The position numbers were made by a program, and so were the translations under genes. Shown one piece after another: positions 34,377 to 44,258 of a stretch of DNA of 64,000 bases (position 1 is the first letter of the stretch; the number at the start of each line of letters is the position of its first letter). The notes under the pieces were generated by a model, which ran no database searches, was not told the DNA's origin, and saw only the letters and a list, made by a program, of their open reading frames with translations. This DNA comes from an uncultured Lachnospiraceae bacterium (GTDB taxonomy: Bacteria > Bacillota > Clostridia > Lachnospirales > Lachnospiraceae): contig CAKRAK010000005.1 in assembly GCA_934294885.1 (NCBI GenBank), forward strand, positions 35,513 through 99,512. The letters are read 5' to 3'.

Positions 34377-36209
34377 ATGCGAATGACAAGAGACGATATT
34401 CGTAATGTAGCAATTATTGCCCATGTAGACCATGGTAAAACAACATTAGTAGACGAATTATTAAAACAGAGTGGTGTATTTAGAGAGAATCAGGAAGTAG
34501 CGGAACGAGTTATGGATTCCAATGACATCGAGCGGGAACGAGGAATTACGATTCTGTCTAAAAATACAGCAGTACATTATAAAAATACAAAAATTAATAT
34601 TATTGATACTCCGGGACATGCGGACTTTGGTGGAGAAGTAGAACGTGTTCTTAAGATGGTAAACGGTGTAATTCTTGTTGTAGATGCTTTTGAGGGTGCG
34701 ATGCCTCAGACCAAATTTGTTTTAAAAAAAGCACTGGAATTGAATTTGGCTGTTATCGTATGTGTGAATAAAATCGACAGACCGGAAGCCCGTGTTGAGG
34801 AAGTGGAAGAAGAGGTTTTGGAATTGCTTCTTGATCTGGAAGCTACGGATGAACAGTTGGACTGTCCGTTTGTTTATGCTTCTGCAAGGGATGGTGTGGC
34901 GAAGCTGAATATGGATGATGAGGCAAAGGATATGTCTCCGTTATTTGAGACAATTCTTTCTCACATTCCGGCACCGGAAGGAGATCCGGAGGCAGATACA
35001 CAGGTTCTGATTTCTACAATCGACTATAATGAATATGTAGGTCGTATCGGAGTAGGAAAGATTGACAACGGAAGTCTCAAATTAAATCAAGAGGTATTAC
35101 TTGTTAATTATAATGATGAGACAAAGAACAAAAAAGTTAAGATCAGTAAATTATATGAATTTGAAGGCTTGGATAAGGTTGAAGTGAAAGAAGCCGGTAT
35201 TGGTTCTATTGTTGCTATTTCCGGTATTGCAGACATTCATATCGGAGATACTTTATGTGATGTGGATCATCCGGATCCGATTCCGTTCCAGAAAATTTCT
35301 GAGCCGACAATTTCTATGAACTTTATGGTAAATGATTCTCCTCTCGCAGGAAAAGAGGGAAAGTTTGTTACATCCAGACATTTAAGAGATCGTTTGTTCA
35401 AAGAGCTGAATACAGATGTATCCCTGCGGGTTGAGGAGACAGAAGGAACCGATACTTATAAGGTATCCGGAAGAGGAGAGCTTCATTTGTCGGTTCTGAT
35501 CGAGAATATGCGTCGTGAAGGTTATGAATTTGCCGTCAGTAAAGCGGAGGTTATTTACAAGAAGGATGAGAATGGAAAGAAGTTAGAGCCTATGGAGATT
35601 GCATACATTGATGTGCCGGAGGAATTTTCCGGAACGATTATCAGTATGCTGAATGAACGAAAGGGTGAGCTTCAGGCTATGAGTCCGGCTCATGACGGAA
35701 CCGTTCATCTGGAGTTTAACATTCCGGCCAGAGGTTTGATTGGTTTCCGTGGAGACTTTATGACGTCAACAAAGGGAACCGGAATTATTAATACAATTTT
35801 TGATTCTTACGGACCATATAAGGGTGATATGATGTATCGTAGTCAGGGTTCTTTGATTGCATTTGAATCCGGTACATCCATAACCTACGGTTTGTATAAT
35901 GCACAAGACAGGGGAACCTTGTTTATCGGACCGGGAGAGGCTGTATATGCCGGTATGGTAATCGGTCAGACCGGTAAAGCAGAGGATATAGAGATTAATG
36001 TATGTAAGGCAAAGCACCTGACGAATACCCGTTCTTCAGGGGCGGATGAAGCTTTAAAATTAACGCCTCCTAAGGTTTTAAGCTTAGAGCAGGCACTTGA
36101 ATTTATTGATACGGATGAGTTGTTGGAGATTACACCGGAACATATCCGGATTCGTAAGAAAATCCTTGATCCAACACTTCGTAAGCGTGCAAGAATTAAC
36201 GGAAAGTAA
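34377..36209 (+). CDS. typA: TypA/BipA ribosome-associated translational GTPase
   Basis: 610 residues, the normal length. G1 motif AHVDHGKTT (about 15-23), switch region RERGITILSKNTAV, G3 DTPGHADFGGEVER, G4 NKIDRP, G5-like SARDG, followed by EF-G-like domains and the BipA-specific C-terminal domain (RGLIGFRGDFMT; LEFIDTDELLEITPEHIRIRKKIL). It associates with the ribosome and is linked to 50S assembly and stress growth. ATG at 34377 with AATGAGG nine bases upstream. Own promoter and terminator. Ordinary gene with no anomalies. Confidence 0.97.
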   Translation: MRMTRDDIRNVAIIAHVDHGKTTLVDELLKQSGVFRENQEVAERVMDSNDIERERGITILSKNTAVHYKNTKINIIDTPGHADFGGEVERVLKMVNGVILVVDAFEGAMPQTKFVLKKALELNLAVIVCVNKIDRPEARVEEVEEEVLELLLDLEATDEQLDCPFVYASARDGVAKLNMDDEAKDMSPLFETILSHIPAPEGDPEADTQVLISTIDYNEYVGRIGVGKIDNGSLKLNQEVLLVNYNDETKNKKVKISKLYEFEGLDKVEVKEAGIGSIVAISGIADIHIGDTLCDVDHPDPIPFQKISEPTISMNFMVNDSPLAGKEGKFVTSRHLRDRLFKELNTDVSLRVEETEGTDTYKVSGRGELHLSVLIENMRREGYEFAVSKAEVIYKKDENGKKLEPMEIAYIDVPEEFSGTIISMLNERKGELQAMSPAHDGTVHLEFNIPARGLIGFRGDFMTSTKGTGIINTIFDSYGPYKGDMMYRSQGSLIAFESGTSITYGLYNAQDRGTLFIGPGEAVYAGMVIGQTGKAEDIEINVCKAKHLTNTRSSGADEALKLTPPKVLSLEQALEFIDTDELLEITPEHIRIRKKILDPTLRKRARINGK

Positions 36210-36223
36210 TAAGCAAGAGAAGG

Positions 36224-36254
36224 ACAGGAATTATATGTTATAATTCCTGTTTTT
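36224..36254 (+). terminator. Terminator of typA
   Basis: Perfect 11-bp stem ACAGGAATTAT (36224-36234) with ATAATTCCTGT (36240-36250), five-base loop, T tract. Confidence 0.92.
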
Positions 36255-36304
36255 CTAAGTATTGCGTTTTATGAGAATCTGACAATATAGATTAAGGAGG
36301 GACG

Positions 36305-37243
36305 ATGGACGGAATCAGTTTACGAGGAAGAACTGCAAGACATCTTGTAGAGGTCGCACATAATTTCCCGTTGCTTCGGGACAAGGTGAATAATGGAGAA
36401 AACAGACAGAAATTATATGAAAAGGAAAAACAATGGATATGTCCTGAGCATTTAAGTCTGGAACAGATTGACATGCCTGATTTTCAAATGGAAAAATTAA
36501 CATCGGTCATAAAATCTCCTGATATAGCAGATGGTATCATCATTCAGTTACATGGTGGTGGTTACTACGGTCCGATTCATAATATATATAGAGATATGGC
36601 AGCCCTTTATGTGGAAGTGAGTGACGGAATGCCGGTTTTGAGTGTGGATTACAGGGTTGCTCCCGATAATCCCTATCCGGCGGCATTAAATGATGCACTT
36701 ACCGCCTATAAATGGGTATTAAATGAAGGTTATGAGCCTTCCAGAATTATAATTGTGGGAGATTCTGCCGGTGGCGGTCTTGCACTTGCAGTGGGACATT
36801 ATCTAAAGGATCATAATATGCCTTTTCCGGCAGGTTTTGTGGTAATGTCGCCATGGACGGATCTGGCACTTACCGGTGACAGTTATCAGGATAATTTTGA
36901 GATAGATCCAATATTTGGTGGTACGAAGGAAAGTCTCGTTTTTCAAAATGAATACTACCGTCTGGATTATCCGGAGAATCCTTACATATCCCCCCTTTAT
37001 GGAAGCTTTGAAGATTTTCCACCGATGCTGATACAAGTAGGAGATATGGAAATGCTGTTAAGTGATTCCCTGCGGGTTGCAGAAAAAGCAAAGCAGGCAG
37101 GCTGTCTTGTAAAGCTGCATGTCTTTGAGGGAATGTTTCATGATTTCCAGATGGGTCTGCTTTATTATCCGGAGTCAAAAAGTGCCTGGATCGAAGTAGG
37201 CAGGTATATACGATATATAAAGAGGGATTGGGAAAATGTTTAA
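36305..37243 (+). CDS. Alpha/beta hydrolase, hormone-sensitive-lipase (acetyl esterase) type
   Basis: 312 residues, cytoplasmic. The oxyanion motif HGGGYYG (about 82-88) and nucleophile elbow GDSAGGGLA (about 152-160) place it in the HSL/acetyl-esterase (Aes-like) family; the catalytic Asp and His are probably in QVGDMEMLLSDS and EGMFHDFQ. Site AAGGAGG is 5 bases before the ATG. Its last eight bases overlap the start of the ABC exporter gene, implying coupling: the esterase may act on the exported compound or its ester. That link is inference. Confidence 0.88.
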   Translation: MDGISLRGRTARHLVEVAHNFPLLRDKVNNGENRQKLYEKEKQWICPEHLSLEQIDMPDFQMEKLTSVIKSPDIADGIIIQLHGGGYYGPIHNIYRDMAALYVEVSDGMPVLSVDYRVAPDNPYPAALNDALTAYKWVLNEGYEPSRIIIVGDSAGGGLALAVGHYLKDHNMPFPAGFVVMSPWTDLALTGDSYQDNFEIDPIFGGTKESLVFQNEYYRLDYPENPYISPLYGSFEDFPPMLIQVGDMEMLLSDSLRVAEKAKQAGCLVKLHVFEGMFHDFQMGLLYYPESKSAWIEVGRYIRYIKRDWENV

Positions 37244-38975
37244 GATTACAAATTATTTAAAGGAGTATAAAAAAGAAAGTATTATCGCTCCTCTGTTTAA
37301 AATGTTAGAGGCAAGCTTTGAGTTATTGGTGCCTCTTGTTATGTCCGCAATCGTGGAAACCGGTATCAAAAATCAGGATACGGGCTATATCGCCAAGATG
37401 GGGGGCATTCTCGTTTTGTTAGCCGTAGTCGGATTGACATGTTCCATTGTTGCCCAGTATTTTGCGGCAAAGGCAGCAATCGGATTTGGTAAAAATGTAA
37501 GACGGGATCTGTTTGCTCATATCAACCGCTTATCATATCAGGAATTGGATCAGGCGGGAACTTCCACACTGATTACAAGAATGACAAATGATATTAACCA
37601 GATGCAGTCAGGCGTTAATATGTTCTTACGATTGTTCTTACGTTCTCCCTTTATTGTATTTGGTGCTATGATCATGGCATTTGTGGTGGATGTTAAGGCT
37701 GCTATGGTATTCGTGGTAGCAATTCCTTTGTTGTCCATTGTTGTATTCGGAATCATGCTTTATTCCATTCCCTTGTATCAGAAGGTTCAAAAGGCTGTGG
37801 ACAGAGTTTTGTTGATTACAAGAGAAAATCTTGCCGGTGCAAGAGTCATCCGGGCGTTCAATCGTCAGCAGGATGAGAAAACAGATTTCAGAGAGGGAAG
37901 TGAAACGCTTTATAAAATCCAGATGTTTGTGGGAAAAGTATCTGCGGTTATGAATCCGGTAACCTATATTATTGTGAATGTAGCAATTATTGCGATTATC
38001 TGGGTCAGTGGAATCAGGGTAAATACAGGAAGATTGGAGCAGGGACAGGTAATTGCTCTTGTAAATTATATGTCTCAGATTTTAGTGGAGCTTGTAAAAC
38101 TGGCAAACCTGATTATTTTACTGACAAAGGCGATGGCATGCTCTAAGCGTGTCGGTGAGGTGTTTGCCATGGAGCCGAGTATTGTGGAAGCAGAACATAC
38201 AAAATCCGGTGAGGGAAGCAAATATAAAGTACAATTTAATCATGTAACCTTTACGTATGCTGGTTCCAAGGAGCCTTCGCTTCAGGATATTTCCTTTCAA
38301 GCAGAGGAGGGACAGACCATCGGAATTATCGGAGGTACCGGTTGCGGTAAATCGACTCTGGTTAATTTGATACCAAGATTTTATGATGTGACAGAGGGTG
38401 AAGTTTTAGTAGATGGTGTAAATGTAAAGGATTATAAGTTTACGGATTTGCGGGAACAGATTGGAATCGTACCCCAAAAGGCAGTTTTGTTTAACGGAAC
38501 CATTGCCGACAACCTCCGGTGGAAGAAGAAAGATGCATCTATAGAAGAAATGGATCGGGCATTAAAGATTGCTCAGGCAAAGGATGTAATTGAAAGTAAG
38601 AGGAACGGTTTAGATGAAATTGTGCTTCAGGGAGGTAAGAATCTTTCCGGTGGTCAGCGGCAGAGATTAACCATTGCAAGAGCTTTGGTAGGAGACCCGA
38701 AGGTATTGATTTTGGATGATTCGGCATCGGCTCTTGACTTTGCTACCGATGCAAATCTTCGAAGTGCAATTAAGAATGAGACAAAGGGGATGACCGTATT
38801 CATTGTATCCCAGAGAGCATCCACCATCAAGCAGGCAGATCAGATTATTGTATTAGATGACGGTCAGATGGTGGGAATCGGAACCCATGATGAGTTGATG
38901 GAATCCTGCGAAGTATATAAGGAAATTGTTCATAGTCAGGAAGACGGACAAGGAGGCGATAACAATGGCAGATAA
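37236..38975 (+). CDS. ABC exporter half-transporter with degenerate ATPase site (second pair, subunit 1)
   Basis: 579 residues: six-helix exporter membrane domain (1-320) and nucleotide-binding domain with Walker A GGTGCGKST, signature LSGGQRQR and Walker B LILDDSASALD. As in the first pair (24364), the catalytic Glu is replaced by Asp, so this is the degenerate half. It lacks the large extracytoplasmic insertion of the first pair. It overlaps the esterase gene before it by 8 bases and the next gene by 11 bases, so the three are a tight operon. Confidence 0.92.
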   Translation: MFKITNYLKEYKKESIIAPLFKMLEASFELLVPLVMSAIVETGIKNQDTGYIAKMGGILVLLAVVGLTCSIVAQYFAAKAAIGFGKNVRRDLFAHINRLSYQELDQAGTSTLITRMTNDINQMQSGVNMFLRLFLRSPFIVFGAMIMAFVVDVKAAMVFVVAIPLLSIVVFGIMLYSIPLYQKVQKAVDRVLLITRENLAGARVIRAFNRQQDEKTDFREGSETLYKIQMFVGKVSAVMNPVTYIIVNVAIIAIIWVSGIRVNTGRLEQGQVIALVNYMSQILVELVKLANLIILLTKAMACSKRVGEVFAMEPSIVEAEHTKSGEGSKYKVQFNHVTFTYAGSKEPSLQDISFQAEEGQTIGIIGGTGCGKSTLVNLIPRFYDVTEGEVLVDGVNVKDYKFTDLREQIGIVPQKAVLFNGTIADNLRWKKKDASIEEMDRALKIAQAKDVIESKRNGLDEIVLQGGKNLSGGQRQRLTIARALVGDPKVLILDDSASALDFATDANLRSAIKNETKGMTVFIVSQRASTIKQADQIIVLDDGQMVGIGTHDELMESCEVYKEIVHSQEDGQGGDNNGR

Positions 38976-40737
38976 GACGACAAAGGATATCCAGAAGGAT
39001 ACCGTAAAAAGAGTGTTACAGTTTATAAAGCCATATCGTATTTTGCTTTGGTTTTCCTTATTATTTGCATTGATTACCGTAGCAGCTACGTTGTATGCCC
39101 CGATTATTACCGGTGATGCCATTGATTTAATCATAGATGAAGGCCGGGTTGATTTTGCAGGTTTACGGCCATTGTTGATCTTATTTGCAGTCGTAATCGG
39201 TATTACGGCTGTTTCCCAGTGGTTAATGAGCTTATGTAATAATAAGATTACGTATAAGGTAGTAATGGATATTCGTATTCAGGTATTTGATCGTTTGAAT
39301 GTGCTTCCGTTAAGGTATATTGATGGAAAGCAGTATGGTGAGGTCGTTTCAAGAGTTATTAATGATGTTGACCAGTTTTCGGAAGGTTTGCTTATGGGAT
39401 TTACCCAGCTGTTTACCGGTGTAATAACAATTTTGGGAACCTTGATTTTTATGTTCAGTGTAAACTGGAAAATATCTCTTGTAGTAGTTTGTATTACTCC
39501 GGTGTCTTTGTTTGTTGCCGGATTTATTGCAAAGAGAACCTATAAAATGTTTCGCCTGCAGTCTGAGAGCAGAGGAAGATTAACTGCTTTGGTTGATGAA
39601 ATGATTGGAAATCAGAAAATTGTTCAGGCATTTTGTTATGAAGATGATGCCATTGAACGTTTTGATGCAATTAATGATGAATTATCCGATTACAGCTTAA
39701 ATGCAACCTTTTTCTCATCCTTAACCAATCCATGTACCCGTTTTGTAAACAGTCTGGTTTATGCAGGTGTTGGAATCGTTGGCGCACTGGTAGCTGTTCG
39801 TGGTGGTATTTCCGTTGGTCAGCTGTCTTGCTTTTTGAGCTATGCCAACCAGTATACCAAGCCATTTAATGAAATTTCCGGTGTGGTAACAGAGTTACAG
39901 AATGCCATTGCCTGTGCTGCCCGTGTGTTTGAATTGTTAGATGAGGAGCCTGAGCTTCCGGATGCTTCCGATTGTAAGCTTTTGACCACTGAAGAAGTTG
40001 AGGAACGCAGTGATATTACGTTAAATCATGTAAGGTTTTCTTATGATCCGGAGAAGCCGTTGATTAAGGATTTGAATTTAAAGGTACGAAAAGGTCAGAG
40101 AGTGGCAATTGTAGGACCGACAGGATGTGGAAAATCAACATTGATCAATCTGTTAATGCGTTTTTATGATATTAACAGCGGAGATATTACAATTAACGGT
40201 ACAAGCATCTATGATATTTCCCGTGACAGCATGCGTAATAATTATGGTATGGTTTTACAGGAAACATGGTTAAAGTCAGGTACCATTGCCGAAAATATTG
40301 CCTATGGAAAACCGGAGGCAACCAGAGAAGAGATTATTGAAGCAGCAAAGGCATGTCATGCACACAGCTTTATTAAGCGTATGCCAATGGGCTACGATAC
40401 GGTAATCGGAGAAGACGGCGGCAGCTTGTCTCAGGGACAAAAACAGTTGTTGTGTATTGCCAGGGTGATGTTAGAGATTCCGCCGATATTAATCTTAGAC
40501 GAGGCAACATCTTCTATTGATACCCGTACGGAAATCCGTGTTCAGAATGCTTTTGCCAAGCTGATGAAGGGACGTACCAGCTTTGTTGTTGCCCATCGTT
40601 TGTCAACAATAAAAGAGGCCGATGTGATTCTTGTTATGAAGGACGGAGATATTATTGAACAGGGAAGTCATGACAGCCTGTTAAAGGAAAATGGATTCTA
40701 CGCCCGATTATATAATGCACAGTATAAATTAACCTGA
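38965..40737 (+). CDS. ABC exporter half-transporter with canonical ATPase site (second pair, subunit 2)
   Basis: 590 residues with six membrane segments and a nucleotide-binding domain carrying Walker A GPTGCGKST, signature LSQGQKQ and Walker B LILDEATSSID with the catalytic glutamate. Start set at 38965 (AAGGAGG about 8 bases upstream), overlapping the previous gene by 11 bases; the longer frame at 38926 has no site. The asymmetric pair resembles the BmrCD/TM287-288 group. The tight link to an esterase gene suggests a specific lipophilic or esterified cargo. Confidence 0.92.
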   Translation: MADKTTKDIQKDTVKRVLQFIKPYRILLWFSLLFALITVAATLYAPIITGDAIDLIIDEGRVDFAGLRPLLILFAVVIGITAVSQWLMSLCNNKITYKVVMDIRIQVFDRLNVLPLRYIDGKQYGEVVSRVINDVDQFSEGLLMGFTQLFTGVITILGTLIFMFSVNWKISLVVVCITPVSLFVAGFIAKRTYKMFRLQSESRGRLTALVDEMIGNQKIVQAFCYEDDAIERFDAINDELSDYSLNATFFSSLTNPCTRFVNSLVYAGVGIVGALVAVRGGISVGQLSCFLSYANQYTKPFNEISGVVTELQNAIACAARVFELLDEEPELPDASDCKLLTTEEVEERSDITLNHVRFSYDPEKPLIKDLNLKVRKGQRVAIVGPTGCGKSTLINLLMRFYDINSGDITINGTSIYDISRDSMRNNYGMVLQETWLKSGTIAENIAYGKPEATREEIIEAAKACHAHSFIKRMPMGYDTVIGEDGGSLSQGQKQLLCIARVMLEIPPILILDEATSSIDTRTEIRVQNAFAKLMKGRTSFVVAHRLSTIKEADVILVMKDGDIIEQGSHDSLLKENGFYARLYNAQYKLT

Positions 40738-40764
40738 TAAATGTTTAAAGTTTTGTGAAGTGAC

Positions 40765-40792
40765 TTGCTTTTTTTAAATAGAATTATATAAT
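40765..40792 (+). promoter_or_regulatory. Promoter of the LtaS-like gene
   Basis: TTGCTT (40765-40770), 16-base spacer, TATAAT (40787-40792), about 70 bases before the start codon. Confidence 0.6.
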
Positions 40793-40860
40793 GTGGCTTA
40801 TGATAGTATGTATTACGAAGAGTATAGAATACTAAATAGTTTGATGAGTAGGAATTTATT

Positions 40861-43419
40861 ATGAAGAATTTTTTTATGAATTTCAAAAGTAAAATAAAAG
40901 ATGTTGCAAGAAAATTTGATCCTGTAACTTCAAAAATTAAGGCTTGTAAGGCAAAGATAGAAGGAGCAGTTGCGAAAGTAACCAATACAAAGGTAGGAAA
41001 AAAGGTTGTTGCATTTTTAAGCATTCCCTTTGTGCGCTATTTTTTGTTAGCATGCCTGTTGAATTTGTTCTTGGAAACCTTAAGTCGTCATTCTCTTATA
41101 AAGGCGTTCCTGTTTATAGGAAGCTCGCCACTTGTATATTTGTATAATGTTTCTATTATATTTGTAACATTATCACTTGTGTTATTTGCTAAGCGTAAGA
41201 TATTTGCGACGGTGTTCGTATGTGCATTATGGATTGCTTCCGCTTTTGCAAACTTTATTGTATTGTGTTTTAGAACGACTCCGTTTTCGGCAGTAGACAT
41301 ATTGATGATACGAAATGTTATGACCATGCTGGACAAATATCTGACAAAGTGGCAGATGGTATTAAGCTGTGTTGTAATTGTTTTGGTATTTTGTCTGTTG
41401 GTTTATCTCTACATTCATTTACCGAAGTCTCAAAGTAAAAGACGTCCATTTCGGGCATCTGCTTATGTATGTATGAGTTTGATATTCATTTATTCTTTGA
41501 CAAAGGTGGCTGTGGATACACAGACGGTTTCGGATAATTTTGGTAATCTGGCATATGCCTATAATGACTATGGATTTGCTTATTGCTTTTCGAACAGTAT
41601 CATTGATGTCGGTATCAGTAAGCCAAAGGATTACAGCAAGGAAGCGATAGAAGAAATCGTAAAGGATTTGGACTATGATAAAAGCGAAGTGATTCTTGTT
41701 TCAAAAGAAGAATATGAGGCGGAGCAGAACCATGAGGATGCTTCCTCAAAAAATAATGGCAATCAGAATCGTAATCCGGTATCTGAAACAACACAGCAGA
41801 GTACCACGGCGGAAGCTTCAGAGACTTCATCCGATAGAAGAAGAGATGCAGAGGATTTTGAAGACGGTGAGGATTCTGACGTTATTGATCAGACAAGCAT
41901 AGATTCTGCATCCACAGAATATAATAATGTGGCAGCAACAAATGTAGCGGATGGTGTACCGGGCGACAGTGCCGGAAAGACATCTGAGGAGACGAATGAG
42001 GATACAACGGAAGCTGCTTCAGAGGAAGAGAATCAGGATGAAGAGATTTCTTTTTACACCAATGAAAAGGCAACAAAGGAGCATCCGAATATTATTGTAA
42101 TTCAGCTGGAATCTGTATTTGATGTCAAATATATGAAGGATTTTTATCCATCAGAGGATCCGATGCCGACTTATACATGGATTAAGAAGAATTTTTCTTC
42201 CGGATTGTTTACGGTACCTGCAGTAGGTGCCGGTACGGCGAATACAGAATTTGAAGTGCAGACAGGTATGAGCACTCAGTTCTTTGGTGCAGGTGAGTAT
42301 CCATTTAAGACGGTTATGCGTTCTGTTACCTGTGACAGTATGGCATATGATTTGAAAAGAGACGGATATGCTACGGCCGGTTTCCATAATAACGATGCTA
42401 CGTTTTATGAACGATATGTCGATTATGCAAATTTGGGCTTTGACAGCTTTACTGCCATGGAACATATGTATAATTTAAATTATACCCCGCGTGGATGGGC
42501 GAAGGACGATGTTCTGGATGATGTCATGATTGAACGCATGAAGGCAACGGAAGGAAGAGATTACATCACGACCATTACGGTTCAGGGGCATGGAAGATAT
42601 CCAAAGAGCTATACCCATACGTTAACGGATTTAACTTGTGAATTTGGTGGAAAATACGAAGGTGATGAGGAAAAAAGAGTCGCATGGACCTACTATATTA
42701 ATATGATTCATGAAACAGATAATATGCTGCATTCTTTGATATATAAGCTGGAACAGCTGGATGAACCTACAGTTGTCTTTATGTACGGAGACCATTTGCC
42801 AAGCTTGAATTTAGAGGAATCAGATCTGGATGGTATTACGTTATATCAGACAGAATGGGCAATGTGGGATAATTTTGGTCTTACAAAGCAGGATAAAGAT
42901 ATCTCAGCATATCAGGCCAGCACATATATTTTTGACCGGTTAGGTCTGAAGGGCGGACTGATGCAGAAGTTCCATGAAAAGTATATGAATCAGGAAGACC
43001 AGGAAGATTATATGAAAAAATTTGAAATGTTGGAATATGATACCTTATATGGTGATGATTATGCCTTTGATGGATATAACCCATTCCCGACAACCGATAT
43101 GAAGTTAGGTCTTAGGGATATTCAGGTGACGGATTTCCAGATACAGGGAGATTATCTGTTTGTGTTGGGAGAAAATTTCAATGAGTTTTCTGAAGTATAT
43201 GTGGATGGAAAATCCTTAAAGACAAAGTATATTAATTCATCAAAGCTGCGTGTAAAACTGGAAGATGTAAAGGATGGCGCATCATTATATGTTGCTCAGG
43301 CAGGTGATGATCATGTGGTTCTTTCTGTTACAGATTCTGTAGATCTTGATTTTGATCAGATTGAGGTTATACCGGAGCCTACAACAGAGGCGTTGACACA
43401 AGAGGTTGGAGAAGAGTAA
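40861..43419 (+). CDS. LTA synthase-family membrane phosphoglycerol transferase/sulfatase-like enzyme
   Basis: 852 residues. Five hydrophobic segments within about 55-235, then a Ser/Thr/Glu-rich extracytoplasmic linker (about 280-400), then an LtaS/sulfatase-like domain (about 410-720): IVIQLESVFD (metal Glu), the probable catalytic Thr459 in GAGTANTEFEVQTG, and YGDHLPS (metal Asp/His). The C-terminal ~100 residues look like an extra beta-sandwich domain (IQVTDFQIQGDYLFVLGENFNEFSEVYVDG), which I do not recall from standard LtaS. It should act on the outer membrane face on polyglycerolphosphate-type polymers. A VanZ-family gene follows immediately. Confidence 0.88.
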   Translation: MKNFFMNFKSKIKDVARKFDPVTSKIKACKAKIEGAVAKVTNTKVGKKVVAFLSIPFVRYFLLACLLNLFLETLSRHSLIKAFLFIGSSPLVYLYNVSIIFVTLSLVLFAKRKIFATVFVCALWIASAFANFIVLCFRTTPFSAVDILMIRNVMTMLDKYLTKWQMVLSCVVIVLVFCLLVYLYIHLPKSQSKRRPFRASAYVCMSLIFIYSLTKVAVDTQTVSDNFGNLAYAYNDYGFAYCFSNSIIDVGISKPKDYSKEAIEEIVKDLDYDKSEVILVSKEEYEAEQNHEDASSKNNGNQNRNPVSETTQQSTTAEASETSSDRRRDAEDFEDGEDSDVIDQTSIDSASTEYNNVAATNVADGVPGDSAGKTSEETNEDTTEAASEEENQDEEISFYTNEKATKEHPNIIVIQLESVFDVKYMKDFYPSEDPMPTYTWIKKNFSSGLFTVPAVGAGTANTEFEVQTGMSTQFFGAGEYPFKTVMRSVTCDSMAYDLKRDGYATAGFHNNDATFYERYVDYANLGFDSFTAMEHMYNLNYTPRGWAKDDVLDDVMIERMKATEGRDYITTITVQGHGRYPKSYTHTLTDLTCEFGGKYEGDEEKRVAWTYYINMIHETDNMLHSLIYKLEQLDEPTVVFMYGDHLPSLNLEESDLDGITLYQTEWAMWDNFGLTKQDKDISAYQASTYIFDRLGLKGGLMQKFHEKYMNQEDQEDYMKKFEMLEYDTLYGDDYAFDGYNPFPTTDMKLGLRDIQVTDFQIQGDYLFVLGENFNEFSEVYVDGKSLKTKYINSSKLRVKLEDVKDGASLYVAQAGDDHVVLSVTDSVDLDFDQIEVIPEPTTEALTQEVGEE

Positions 43420-43425
43420 TTGTAT

Positions 43426-43899
43426 ATGAAAAAGCATAAACGGATTCAGTTTATTTCAGTTATCTTATTTTATTTTTATATGCTGGCACTGGTCTATTTC
43501 CTATTACTCAGTGATGGTTTTGGAAGATTAAGTGTATATGAAGATTATCATTATAATCTGATTCCTTTTCAGGAAATTAAACGTTTTATCCTGTATTGGA
43601 AGGTGATTGATGATCCATTTCTTGTAACGATGAATTTATTCGGCAATATCATTGCATTTGTTCCCTTTGGGGCATTAATTCGCTGGGTTATCAATCGAAG
43701 TGTCAGATGGTATCAGGTGTTAGGTTATACCTTTTTATTAAGCCTGAGTGTTGAGGTTTTACAGTTAATTGCCAAAGTAGGTGTATTTGATGTAGATGAT
43801 CTGCTTTTGAATTCCCTTGGTGGATTGATTGGCTTTTGGGTATATTATTTGTTGCGTACGGTAGATCGTAGGAGGGAAAACAGTGATAAAGGAAAGTGA
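43426..43899 (+). CDS. VanZ-like membrane protein
   Basis: 157 residues with four to five membrane segments and the VanZ-family pattern NLFGNIIAFVPFGALI (about 69-84), followed by FLLSLSVEVLQLIAKVGVFDVDDLLLNSLGGLIGFW. Function of the family is unclear; VanZ itself gives low teicoplanin resistance. ATG at 43426 is chosen with GGAGAAGAG nine bases upstream, only six bases after the LtaS-like stop, so both are probably co-transcribed in cell-envelope biology. The next small membrane gene overlaps its end by 17 bases. Confidence 0.88.
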   Translation: MKKHKRIQFISVILFYFYMLALVYFLLLSDGFGRLSVYEDYHYNLIPFQEIKRFILYWKVIDDPFLVTMNLFGNIIAFVPFGALIRWVINRSVRWYQVLGYTFLLSLSVEVLQLIAKVGVFDVDDLLLNSLGGLIGFWVYYLLRTVDRRRENSDKGK

Positions 43900-44197
43900 A
43901 TACAGTGTGAATATGGTCAGCAAGGATGCCATTATTGCATGCGTATTGGGTGTGTTGTCGATCCTTGCCATGCTTGGAGCTGTTTTTGCATCTTATCGAT
44001 ATGATGGAAATGGCCCGGCTGTTGTAGGTTTATTGGGAATTGCCAGCTTGATTCTGTCTCTTTCGGGTATCGGCTTTTGTATTGCTGCATGGAAGTCGGC
44101 AGACGGTGGGATACTAATGAAGAAAGTTGTTTTTGTTGAGAACGTGATTCCGTTGCTGGTAGCAATTGCATTTTATGTAATCGGATGGGTTTTGTAG
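43883..44197 (+). CDS. Small three-pass membrane protein of unknown function
   Basis: 104 residues beginning at a GTG with AGGAGGG six bases upstream. Three hydrophobic segments (about 14-36, 45-68 and 81-103), short polar loops and a Lys pair before the third segment. I do not recognise a family with certainty. It overlaps the VanZ-like gene by 17 bases, so it belongs to the LtaS-like/VanZ unit. A weak hairpin with wobble pairs after the stop (near 44204-44228) lacks a T tract. Confidence 0.75.
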   Translation: MIKESEYSVNMVSKDAIIACVLGVLSILAMLGAVFASYRYDGNGPAVVGLLGIASLILSLSGIGFCIAAWKSADGGILMKKVVFVENVIPLLVAIAFYVIGWVL

Positions 44198-44258
44198 TGG
44201 GGGAATCGGAAGTAAAATTCTGATTTCCTCTAATATTTAGATAAGAAGGGTGGATGAA

